Source: Lysobacterales bacterium (GTDB taxonomy: Bacteria; Pseudomonadota; Gammaproteobacteria; Xanthomonadales; Marinicellaceae). Taken from it: DNA of 9,626 bases. Where the stretch lies: positions 1 through 9,626 of the forward strand of contig JALSIL010000532.1 of NCBI GenBank assembly GCA_026990095.1, given 5' to 3'. Shown here in pieces: positions 1 to 6,355 of the stretch. The translations under genes and the position numbers were made by a program. Every line of letters begins with the position of its first letter. Within the stretch, counting starts at the first letter, position 1. The notes under the pieces were generated by a model, which was not told where the DNA came from, did not search any database, and saw only the letters and a program-made list of their open reading frames with translations.

Positions 1-405
1 TTCGTAGAGAATACCAGAGTCGGTTTTTTTGATGCCTTTTTCTTTGGCTTTCTTGGCTAAAAACTTTTTACCTTCTTCTAAATTTTTAACTTTATCTTCT
101 TCAAGCTTTGCCATCGCTTTTTTGCGATCTTCTTCTTGTTTAGCTCGCTGTTTAGCTTGTAAATCTTGTCGGATTTTACCAATTTGCTCTTGAGACAATT
201 TTAAATCCTTGCCAGCGTAGGCATCGTTTATACCTGCCATAAAAGCATCATTATCAAAATCAATACCACTTTTTTGAATATAAGCACCAACATCAGCACC
301 AATCATGTAGTTTGTTTTTTGTTTATCAGAATCTAAATTACCAGCTAACACAACCGAGGTTGCCAATAAAGTTCCTACCATTAAACTTGCAGTAGTTTTT
401 TTCAT
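1..405 (-). CDS. FKBP-type peptidyl-prolyl isomerase, Mip/FkpA-like, 5' part only
   Basis: The visible 135 codons run off the window edge with no stop. The start is the ATG at 405, with GGAG at 415-418 nine bases upstream. Residues 1-21 (MKKTTASLMVGTLLATSVVLA) form a typical Sec signal peptide with no lipobox cysteine, so the product is probably a soluble periplasmic protein. The next part matches the N-terminal dimerisation domain of Mip/FkpA proteins: YMIGADVGAYIQKSGIDFD, then AFMAGINDAYAG, then a long, charged, helical stretch rich in Lys, Glu and Gln (about residues 75-125). The last visible residues, KKTDSGILYE, are the usual lead-in to the catalytic FKBP domain, which lies outside the window. 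The family catalyses prolyl cis-trans isomerisation and acts as a chaperone for exported proteins. The gene is divergent from prc, another periplasmic protein-quality gene. Family assignment is fairly sure; the exact orthologue is not. Confidence 0.85.
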   Translation of the reverse strand, partial: MKKTTASLMVGTLLATSVVLAGNLDSDKQKTNYMIGADVGAYIQKSGIDFDNDAFMAGINDAYAGKDLKLSQEQIGKIRQDLQAKQRAKQEEDRKKAMAKLEEDKVKNLEEGKKFLAKKAKEKGIKKTDSGILYE

Positions 406-490
406 ACACTATTTCTCCAAAGGAAATTCAAAATTAAATTTATTTTTTTAAATATGGAGTATTTACCATATTTCAAGAGTTTCAATCACT

Positions 491-520
491 ATTATAACCA
501 TTTTATTTTTATAATCACAA
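491..520 (-). promoter_or_regulatory. Candidate sigma-70 promoter for the FKBP isomerase gene
   Basis: On the minus strand, TTGTGA (515-520) and TATAAT (491-496) are separated by 18 bp. The -10 hexamer is a perfect consensus and the -35 matches 4 of 6. It would give an untranslated leader of about 80 nt before the ATG at 405. It is seen by eye only, in AT-rich DNA where chance matches are common. Confidence 0.5.
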
Positions 521-581
521 ATTGAAACCCTTTTTGTTTTTAAATGTCCAACTTTTCAACCTTGATTAATATTTACAGGTG

Positions 582-610
582 TTGAACTCTTGTTAAATAC
601 AATGTATCAT
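582..610 (+). promoter_or_regulatory. Candidate sigma-70 promoter for prc
   Basis: TTGAAC (582-587) and TATCAT (605-610) are separated by 17 bp, with 4 of 6 and 5 of 6 consensus matches. Transcription would start near 617, about 35 nt before the prc ATG at 651. There is no strong Shine-Dalgarno sequence directly ahead of that ATG. Confidence 0.4.
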
Positions 611-650
611 TAGTCAATTATTTTACTAAAAAGTTCATGAGTCCTATTTA

Positions 651-2813
651 ATGAAAAAATTTATACTAAAATCTCTTTTTATCAGCACACTCTTTTTGGG
701 GTTTCAATTAAACGCACGTACAATTCCAACCACACTAAAGCCAGAGCCTTATCAAAAAGAAACCAGTCGTTGGCTAGTGCGCTTGCTGGAACAATTGCAC
801 TATAAACCTGTGAAGTTGAATGATGAATTTTCAAAAAAAATATTAGAAAATTATATTGAAATATTAGATTCAAACAAAGTCTACTTTTATGCAGATGACA
901 TCAAAAACTTTCAACAACATCAATACGAACTTGATGATGCGATAAAATCGGGTAATGTCGAACCTGCCTTTCAGATTTTTAAACTCTACGTTCAAAGAAT
1001 AAAAGAGCGCACCGATTTTTCTCTTGCCTTACTCAATAAACCTTTTGATTTTACTAAAGAAGAGGAATACATATGGGATCGAGAAGATCAACCATGGGTT
1101 AATACAGAAGAAGAAATGAATAACCTCTGGAGAAAAAGAGTTAAAAACGATTATTTGAATTTAAAACTCGCCTCCAAAGAAGAAAGTAAAATAAAGGACA
1201 TACTTTCCAAACGCTATAAGCGCATCTATAAACGTGTCAGCGAATCGAATAATGAGGATATTTTTCAATATTTCATCAATTCCTATGTTAATTTGATTGA
1301 GCCTCATACTTCGTATTTAGCACCCAGAACATCAGAGAATTTCAAAATCAACATGAGCCTCTCATTACAGGGAATTGGTGCCTTACTTGGTTTTGAAGAT
1401 GACCACGTAACAATCAAAAAAATAATTAAAGGTGGTCCTGCAGAAAAACAAGGCGAACTTAAAAATGGCGACAAAATAGTCGCCGTTGGTCAAGGCGAGT
1501 CGGGTAAATTTGTTGATGTTGTGGGTTGGCGAACCGATGATGTGGTTGAAAAAATTCGGGGTGAAAAGGGCACAGTAGTCAGGTTATCAGTCATCAGTGA
1601 TGATGATCTTATTGGTGCTAAACCTCATACCATTACCATTACCAGAGATAAGGTTAAACTTGAAGAACAAGCCGCACAATACCAAATACTCAAGGTTCAC
1701 TCAGGTGACAAACTGCATAAAATTGGAGTTATCAGTCTGCCTGCCTTCTACCTTGATTTTGAAGCCAAAGCTCGCGGCGATAAAGACTACCGCAGTACCA
1801 CACGCGATGTAAGAAAAATTTTAGAAGAATTTAACTCTAAAAATGTTGAAGCTTTGGTCATGGATTTAAGAAATAACGGAGGCGGATCTTTACTTGAGGC
1901 TCGTGATCTTACTGGTTTATTCATTGATAAAGGACCTGTGGTACAGATTAAAAACTCAAGAGGGAACATTCAAGTTGATCGTGACACTGACAAATCCATT
2001 GCCTGGGACAAACCAATGGTGGTTCTCGAAAATCGTTCTTCTGCCTCTGCCTCAGAAATTTTTGCGGCAGCTTTACAAGACTACGGCAGAGCTGTTATCG
2101 TTGGTGAACGCAGTTTCGGTAAAGGCACCGTTCAAAGCCTCATTCCATTAGACAACTACAGCAACAACAAAGAACACCCAATGGGTCAGTTAAAATTAAC
2201 TTTATCCCAGTTTTTCAGAATTAACGGTGGCAGCACCCAAAACCGTGGCGTTATTCCTGATATAAATTTTCCTTCACACCCTGGAGCCGATAGTTACGGT
2301 GAAAGTGAATACGAAAATGCATTGCCATGGACAAGTATCAAACGATCTAATTATACCATGCAAGGCAACCTAACAAAGGACATTCCTGTTCTTCGCAAAA
2401 ACTACAAAACACGAGTTGCTGTCAATCCAGAGTTCAGCTTTATAGACGAAGACCGCCTAGAATATAAAAAATTAAAACAAGACATTACCGTTTCCCTTTC
2501 TGAAAAAGTTAGAAAGCAAGAAACTTTAGAGCGTGAAAATAAAAAAATTGAACGCAAAAAGAAAAGAGAAGCTATTCTTAAGGGAGAACTTAGCCCTCTG
2601 TTATCAACCGTTGAAGTTTTATTTAATTCTGAAGATGATAATGCAGAAATAGACAAACCCGATGATGAGGACGAATTAACCAATACAGAGAATAATTCTG
2701 AACCAGCAGATGATTTTATTTTAATGGAAGCGGCACGAATTGTGAGCGACTTGGTTGAACTTAAAAGCGTCGAATTATTGGCTCAAACAGATAAATCCAA
2801 ACCAAAAACATGA
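651..2813 (+). CDS. prc: Carboxy-terminal (tail-specific) processing protease Prc/Tsp, S41 family
   Basis: This 720-residue periplasmic serine protease cuts exported proteins from the C-terminus; in E. coli, Prc matures FtsI and trims lipoprotein and hydrolase substrates. Residues 1-22 form a signal peptide ending LNA. A helical N-terminal domain follows (about 40-225). A PDZ domain lies at about 235-330 (LQGIGALLGFEDD, then GGPAEKQGELKNGDKIVAVG). The S41 core has the conserved ALVMDLRNNGGGSL (401-414). The Ser-Lys pair is at S466 (in SSASASEIFAAALQDYGR) and K491 (in ERSFGKGTVQ), with D477 between them. The spacings of 11 and 14 residues equal those of S430, D441 and K455 in E. coli Prc, so the enzyme should be active. 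The C-terminal part (about 555-720) fits the DUF3340-type extension, with a basic helix (617-645) and then a very acidic stretch (661-688). At 720 residues it is slightly longer than E. coli Prc (about 680). The ATG at 651 is followed directly by the signal peptide; the ribosome site is weak. Confidence 0.95.
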   Translation: MKKFILKSLFISTLFLGFQLNARTIPTTLKPEPYQKETSRWLVRLLEQLHYKPVKLNDEFSKKILENYIEILDSNKVYFYADDIKNFQQHQYELDDAIKSGNVEPAFQIFKLYVQRIKERTDFSLALLNKPFDFTKEEEYIWDREDQPWVNTEEEMNNLWRKRVKNDYLNLKLASKEESKIKDILSKRYKRIYKRVSESNNEDIFQYFINSYVNLIEPHTSYLAPRTSENFKINMSLSLQGIGALLGFEDDHVTIKKIIKGGPAEKQGELKNGDKIVAVGQGESGKFVDVVGWRTDDVVEKIRGEKGTVVRLSVISDDDLIGAKPHTITITRDKVKLEEQAAQYQILKVHSGDKLHKIGVISLPAFYLDFEAKARGDKDYRSTTRDVRKILEEFNSKNVEALVMDLRNNGGGSLLEARDLTGLFIDKGPVVQIKNSRGNIQVDRDTDKSIAWDKPMVVLENRSSASASEIFAAALQDYGRAVIVGERSFGKGTVQSLIPLDNYSNNKEHPMGQLKLTLSQFFRINGGSTQNRGVIPDINFPSHPGADSYGESEYENALPWTSIKRSNYTMQGNLTKDIPVLRKNYKTRVAVNPEFSFIDEDRLEYKKLKQDITVSLSEKVRKQETLERENKKIERKKKREAILKGELSPLLSTVEVLFNSEDDNAEIDKPDDEDELTNTENNSEPADDFILMEAARIVSDLVELKSVELLAQTDKSKPKT

Positions 2814-3019
2814 AAACATTTATTCTTATAATATTGGCATTCATTATATACAACCTTGGTTCAGCTATGTATTACATGATAAGGGACAAAGGACAGGGCA
2901 AAAATACGGTGCGATTTTTAACGGTTAGAATTGCAATCAGTTTTGCCTTGTTTCTGTTAATTATTATTGCCTTAAAAATGGGCTGGTTACAAGCCCACTC
3001 TATTTTACCTAAGGGCTAG
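2810..3019 (+). CDS. DUF2909 twin-transmembrane protein
   Basis: This 69-residue inner-membrane protein has two hydrophobic helices, about residues 3-23 and 38-58. They are joined by a short basic loop (RDKGQGKNTVRFLTVR), and the protein ends GWLQAHSILPKG. The length, helix spacing, NLGSAMYYMIRD motif, LTVRIAISFALF motif and late GW are those of the DUF2909 family. The function is not established. In many gammaproteobacteria such genes lie directly downstream of coxC, which suggests a link to oxidase assembly. Here its start overlaps the prc stop by 4 bp (ATGA), so translational coupling to prc is likely. Its TAG stop lies inside the 3' end of the convergent oxygenase gene, an 11-bp overlap. 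It is thus on the opposite strand from the cox operon and about 1.8 kb from coxC. Confidence 0.8.
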   Translation: MKTFILIILAFIIYNLGSAMYYMIRDKGQGKNTVRFLTVRIAISFALFLLIIIALKMGWLQAHSILPKG

Positions 3020-3578
3020 GAATCAACTCATATTTTAAAGCAAATGTATACCTAAGTTTTGTGCATACCTTGTGAGGGGCGTTTCCTGCGTGATTAATTG
3101 CACCATCAAATATTGCCAACCTTCCAGGCTTTGGCGTGACAACGACTGCCGCATCATCATCTTTGTTATAAAATATTGTTTCACCACCCCATTCATAATT
3201 CCATTCATCTTGTATAAACCACAAAGCGGTCATTTCTTTTGCGTTAGGCATACAGTCAGTATGAGGGTAAAGCATATCTCCATGTGATGCAACATTACAA
3301 TAACAACGGTATATTCTGTATTTATTATCAAATAATGAAGCAATGACATCATTTGCCTTTTGTACCAGAGGCAAATCCTTAGCTTTTTCTAAGGGCATAT
3401 TAAAAGCCCAGTGACGATAAGCCCCAACATCAGGTCTTGCAATTTCTGTATGAGTAAAAGGTGCTACCGACAGAGCGTTAGTAACTTCATCGATAATGTT
3501 TTTTTCCAGCAAATCATCAAACACATAAATTGGTCTTCCATCTACTGTAACACTTCTTTTGGGTTTAAATTGACTCAT
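3009..3578 (-). CDS. 2-oxoglutarate/Fe(II)-dependent oxygenase (prolyl-hydroxylase-like fold)
   Basis: The product is 189 residues from the ATG at 3578. I chose this start over the in-frame ATG at 3638 because GAGGA (3586-3590) lies seven bases before it and the protein domain begins here. The 20 residues gained from the longer start would be read entirely through the end of the upstream gene. The double-stranded beta-helix signature is visible: iron ligands H106 and D108 (YPHTDC), distal H163 (AINHAGNAP), and R176 (KLRYTFALKY) as the likely 2-oxoglutarate carboxylate binder. GGETIFYN and PKPGRLAIFDG are typical core strands. There is no signal peptide, so it is cytoplasmic. The family uses O2 and 2-oxoglutarate to hydroxylate a substrate, often a protein prolyl residue; the substrate here is unknown. 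It overlaps the upstream oxygenase gene by 14 bp, so the two are almost certainly co-translated. Confidence 0.85.
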   Translation of the reverse strand: MSQFKPKRSVTVDGRPIYVFDDLLEKNIIDEVTNALSVAPFTHTEIARPDVGAYRHWAFNMPLEKAKDLPLVQKANDVIASLFDNKYRIYRCYCNVASHGDMLYPHTDCMPNAKEMTALWFIQDEWNYEWGGETIFYNKDDDAAVVVTPKPGRLAIFDGAINHAGNAPHKVCTKLRYTFALKYELIPSP

Positions 3579-4698
3579 AGGTTGGTCCTCTGTTTGTATT
3601 TTCTGGTCTAATCCAAAGTGTTGCCAACCACTTTTCACCCTTTAAGACGGGTTGACCTGCATGTAAAGATTCTAAATAAGGTTCATCTGTCTGAAAATCT
3701 ATATTCTCAAAAAATACTACCTTGCCTTTTTCTGGTATCACGCTTTTCTTTAATCTTGGGAAACTCGTCTCACCACCTTGTTCTACATTATTTAAGTATA
3801 AACAAATTGTTTTTATTCTTTGCATTTTATGATTAAAGTTATGCATACCATCAGCCCCACCAAAAAAGTCATAATGCGGTCTATATTCCTCCCCTACCGA
3901 ATAATGCAACACATGCATGACTTCTGACTGGTCTTGGGTAACTTGAAATTGTCTGGTGCACTTTTTAATTATTAAATTTATAACAGGGTCTTCTGCTAAC
4001 CAGTCAATAGAAGCTGAAAAACTTGTTCTTACTTCATCCTTTACATGGTTCCCTGTGATAGGATCAACAGTCATGGATTCCCTCATATACGGAGAAGCAA
4101 TGAATTTTATGTATTCACACTCGATTGCCGATAAAAGATTTGAAATAGAAAAAATATCTGGCTTGAAATTAATTGCTTCTGTTAATTGCTTTTGAAATTT
4201 ATCTGGCCACTTGAATTTAGATATAAACCGAAGTTGATTGCTTTTTTTGTTCAATAAACCTTTATTATTAAGGTGTATTGCAAACAAATCCTTTAGTATA
4301 AAATTATGGTATAAAAGGTTTTGGCATTTTTTTGTTTTATTCTTTAATTGATAAGCCAGTGCCATCAAGTTTATCGCTGGACTAAAATTTTTCTTTACCG
4401 ATTTAATTAAGTATTTCTGTGACTTTTTGAAATCTCTTTTCAACCCATACCCAAAATAATAAAGTTTAGCTAATTCGTATTGAGATTCTGGATTTTTGTT
4501 TGATTTCTTGAAATATTTTACTGCCTTAGTTATGTTTTGACTTAAACCGATACCGTGCAGATAACACAACCCAATTTCCTTACTCGCAGGTGCATAATCT
4601 TGAGAAGAGGCTGCAATAAAGTCCTTTATGCCATGCGGAAAATCACCCTGACTAAATTTTAACAAACCCTGTTGATACAATTTTTTTGCTTCTTTCAT
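3565..4698 (-). CDS. Sel1-repeat protein with C-terminal prolyl 4-hydroxylase domain
   Basis: This 377-residue fusion protein has no signal peptide. Residues about 1-135 contain Sel1/TPR-like helical repeats, for example 37-66 (ASKEIGLCYLHGIG...AVKYFKKS) and 70-100 (PESQYELAKLYYFGYG...YLIKS), then a degenerate third copy. These usually bind partner proteins. Residues about 180-365 form a P4H-type 2-oxoglutarate/Fe(II) oxygenase domain: H275 and D277 (YRPHYDFF), distal H346 (LHAGQPV) and K356 (KGEKWLATLWIR), the lysine that binds 2-oxoglutarate in true prolyl 4-hydroxylases. CLYLNNVEQGGETSFP is the usual P4H core strand. The repeats may present a protein substrate to the hydroxylase; that is inference. 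The ATG at 4698 lacks a good Shine-Dalgarno sequence. The gene follows the cox operon on the same strand but is separated from it by a strong terminator, so it probably has its own promoter. Confidence 0.88.
   Translation of the reverse strand: MKEAKKLYQQGLLKFSQGDFPHGIKDFIAASSQDYAPASKEIGLCYLHGIGLSQNITKAVKYFKKSNKNPESQYELAKLYYFGYGLKRDFKKSQKYLIKSVKKNFSPAINLMALAYQLKNKTKKCQNLLYHNFILKDLFAIHLNNKGLLNKKSNQLRFISKFKWPDKFQKQLTEAINFKPDIFSISNLLSAIECEYIKFIASPYMRESMTVDPITGNHVKDEVRTSFSASIDWLAEDPVINLIIKKCTRQFQVTQDQSEVMHVLHYSVGEEYRPHYDFFGGADGMHNFNHKMQRIKTICLYLNNVEQGGETSFPRLKKSVIPEKGKVVFFENIDFQTDEPYLESLHAGQPVLKGEKWLATLWIRPENTNRGPTYESI
3586..3590 (-). promoter_or_regulatory. Ribosome binding site deciding the start of the second oxygenase
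   Basis: GAGGA on the minus strand lies inside the last codons of the upstream Sel1-P4H gene, seven bases before the ATG at 3576-3578. It supports the shorter 189-residue product and tight coupling of the two oxygenase genes. Confidence 0.7.
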
Positions 4699-4721
4699 AT
4701 AATTATTGAGATGAAATGGTT

Positions 4722-4727
4722 ATTTTA
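4722..4727 (-). promoter_or_regulatory. Possible -10 element for the oxygenase pair
   Basis: TAAAAT on the minus strand would start transcription near 4715, just ahead of the ATG at 4698. No consensus -35 is present at the right distance (AGGCGT). The FNR-type palindrome at 4779-4792 would then be centred near -70.5, close to the -71.5 spacing of class I FNR/CRP activation. This is a weak candidate that rests mainly on that spacing. Confidence 0.3.
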
Positions 4728-4734
4728 ATACACT

Positions 4735-4766
4735 AAATAAAAAAACGCCTTATCTCTAAGGCGTTT
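4735..4766 (-). terminator. Rho-independent terminator of the cox operon
   Basis: A perfect 10-bp stem (AAACGCCTTA, 4743-4752, with TAAGGCGTTT, 4757-4766) encloses a 4-nt loop. Read on the minus strand it is followed by TTTTATTT, a good U-tract. It lies about 30 bp past the coxC stop and before the oxygenase genes. The plus-strand side lacks a T-run, so it works mainly for the cox transcript. Confidence 0.88.
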
Positions 4767-4778
4767 AGTTACTTATTA

Positions 4779-4792
4779 TTGATAACTATCAA
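4779..4792. promoter_or_regulatory. FNR/ANR-type box between coxC and the oxygenase pair
   Basis: TTGAT-AACT-ATCAA is a perfect match to the FNR/ANR consensus TTGAT-N4-ATCAA. It sits two bases past the coxC stop and upstream of the terminator and the oxygenase genes. Exact matches occur only three times in this window, all intergenic. It could act on an oxygenase promoter. Because it lies within the coxC 3' untranslated region, chance cannot be excluded for this single copy. Confidence 0.55.
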
Positions 4793-4794
4793 GG

Positions 4795-5670
4795 TTAAAT
4801 AATATAAACAAATATAAATAGACCTAGCCATACAACATCAACAAAGTGCCAATACCATGCCACTGCTTCAAAACCAAAATGAGATTCAGGTTTAAAATGA
4901 CCTCGCATCATTCGGATGGTAATAACTGTTAGCATAATCGCCCCTAATGTCACGTGCATGCCATGAAAGCCTGTTAACATAAAGAAAGTTGAACCGTAAA
5001 TGCCTGATTTTAAAGTTAAATCAAGATGCTGGTAAGCCTCAATATATTCATCCACCTGGAAATACAAGAAAATTGCACCTAATACTACAGTTGCAATAAG
5101 CCAACTAATTACTTTTTTACGAGCACCATTAACCAGAGCATGGTGAGCAATAGTCAAGGTTATGGAACTTGCCATCAATAATACCGTATTGATTAAAGGC
5201 AGATGGAATGGATCAACTAACTCAAATTTACCACCTAAATTACCAGGTCCATTAGTTGGCCAAACACCTTCATAGCCCGACCATAATTCTGAATTAGTAA
5301 AAACCCCAATACCTTCACCGCCTAACCACGGTACTGACATGTTTCTAACATACCAAAGAGCTCCAAAAAAGCCAGCAAAAAACATAACTTCTGAGAAGAT
5401 AAACCAAATCATGCCCATGCGAAAGGAGGTATCAACTTGCGGATTGTACATGTTGCTTTCTGATTCTTTTATCACTTCCCCGAACCAGCCAAACATCATA
5501 AAAATCAGGGTTGCAAACCCTAAATACATCAACAATGGAGAATCCACCTGATTATTCATGTAGATTGCAGCACCAACGGCTGTCATTGTCATACCTATCG
5601 AACCAACAATTGGCCATTTAGCTAAATGCGGTACGTAGTATTGATCATTATTTGCACTTGTTTGTGACAT
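4795..5670 (-). CDS. coxC: Cytochrome c oxidase subunit III
   Basis: This 291-residue inner-membrane subunit stabilises the oxidase core and proton uptake. Seven hydrophobic segments can be traced, roughly at residues 18-38, 45-65, 84-107, 157-178, 188-205, 225-253 and 270-290. Family marks are the conserved glutamate E94 in WFIFSEVMFFAGFFGALWY, then FHGMHVTLGA (235-244) and WYWHFVDVVWLGLF (272-285). The length is normal for proteobacterial subunit III. The ATG at 5670 has GAGGG five bases upstream. It is the last gene of the cox operon, 28 bp after cox11, and a strong terminator follows. It is also called ctaE. Confidence 0.97.
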   Translation of the reverse strand: MSQTSANNDQYYVPHLAKWPIVGSIGMTMTAVGAAIYMNNQVDSPLLMYLGFATLIFMMFGWFGEVIKESESNMYNPQVDTSFRMGMIWFIFSEVMFFAGFFGALWYVRNMSVPWLGGEGIGVFTNSELWSGYEGVWPTNGPGNLGGKFELVDPFHLPLINTVLLMASSITLTIAHHALVNGARKKVISWLIATVVLGAIFLYFQVDEYIEAYQHLDLTLKSGIYGSTFFMLTGFHGMHVTLGAIMLTVITIRMMRGHFKPESHFGFEAVAWYWHFVDVVWLGLFIFVYII

Positions 5671-5698
5671 ATTACCCTCTTAATTGTACGTTTCTTCT

Positions 5699-6226
5699 TT
5701 ACGACTCTAACTTAAAAAAAGTATAAGATAAAGTCATTATTTTTACATCATTTGCCAATCTAGTATCAACGATAAACGTCACTGGCATCTTAACTTCTTC
5801 TTGTGCTTTTAATGTTTGTTTAGTAAAACAAAAGCACTCCGTCTTATTAAAATATAAAGACGCTTTGCCAGGAGTTACGCTATAAGTTGCTTGTCCTGTA
5901 ATGTCTTTATTAGATAAATTTTTTGCATAAAATTCGGTGTGATAAAATTTTCCTGGTATGACTTCCATTTCAAACTCAGTCGGTCTAAATTCCCAGTTAA
6001 GTTCAGAATTTATACCACTATCAAATTGAACGGTTACTTTACGGTTTTCATCAATGACTTGATTTTTAACTAAATCCGCCTCGACTTGACCACTTGTTTT
6101 TCCATTTAATCCTGTAATCTCACAAAAGGTGTTGTACAAAGGAATTAAAGCAAAAGCAAAGCCAAACATCAAAACAGCAAAAAGAGCCGTTTTTAAAACC
6201 GTTTTGTTCATTTTATTTTTTATCAT
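5699..6226 (-). CDS. ctaG: Cytochrome c oxidase assembly protein Cox11/CtaG (copper chaperone)
   Basis: The product is 175 residues and delivers copper to the CuB site of subunit I. There is one N-terminal membrane anchor (about residues 10-30) and then a periplasmic immunoglobulin-like domain. The copper-binding cysteines are all present: C35 just after the anchor (YNTFCEITGLNGK) and C131 and C133 in the CFCFTKQ motif. RPTEFEMEVIPG and the C-terminal LSYTFFKLES strand are typical. The start at 6226 overlaps the stop of the small gene before it (ATGA) and has no Shine-Dalgarno sequence of its own, so translation probably depends on coupling. An in-frame ATG at 6211 (MNKTVLKTALF) is a possible alternative start, also without a ribosome site. 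Confidence 0.95.
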   Translation of the reverse strand: MIKNKMNKTVLKTALFAVLMFGFAFALIPLYNTFCEITGLNGKTSGQVEADLVKNQVIDENRKVTVQFDSGINSELNWEFRPTEFEMEVIPGKFYHTEFYAKNLSNKDITGQATYSVTPGKASLYFNKTECFCFTKQTLKAQEEVKMPVTFIVDTRLANDVKIMTLSYTFFKLES

Positions 6227-6336
6227 TTTATATTTACAACATAAAATACTGCAAAAATTGCAATAGCGAAAAAAACCAGCCCAATCGCAGTGCGACGAGC
6301 GGCTTTTCTTCTTTTTTCTATTTCTTGTTTGTCCAC
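6223..6336 (-). CDS. 37-residue single-pass membrane protein, probable small oxidase assembly protein
   Basis: A GTG-started frame of 37 codons plus stop fills the gap between coxA and cox11. It reads VDKQEIEKRRKAARRT, with V read as Met, followed by one hydrophobic helix (about residues 17-35) and a final NIK. The strongly basic N-terminus before the helix predicts an N-in orientation. An in-frame TAA three codons before the GTG rules out a longer product. GGAGGG lies 14 bases upstream at 6350-6355, somewhat far. The stop overlaps the cox11 ATG by 4 bp. Similar tiny proteins at this position in other proteobacteria are annotated as cytochrome oxidase small assembly proteins. I infer the function from position and topology, not from a diagnostic motif. 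Confidence 0.65.
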   Translation of the reverse strand: MDKQEIEKRRKAARRTAIGLVFFAIAIFAVFYVVNIK

Positions 6337-6355
6337 TTTAGATTAATCACCCTCC

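Noticed and set aside
637..651. Four-codon mini-frame (M-S-P-I) whose stop overlaps the prc ATG as TAATG
   Set aside because: It has no ribosome site and could easily arise by chance; nothing supports a regulatory leader peptide.
2402..2683. Minus-strand open frame of 93 codons inside prc
   Set aside because: It is serine-rich antisense of the acidic and lysine-rich prc tail, with no domain or start signal.
3001..3025. Short palindrome CCTA-N5-TAGG at the prc/oxygenase convergence considered as a shared terminator
   Set aside because: The 4-bp arms are too short and no T-tract follows; it reflects two TAG stops facing each other.
3009..3638. Longer 209-residue version of the second oxygenase
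   Set aside because: The extra 20 residues overlap the end of the upstream gene; the ATG at 3578 has a clear GAGGA site at the correct distance.
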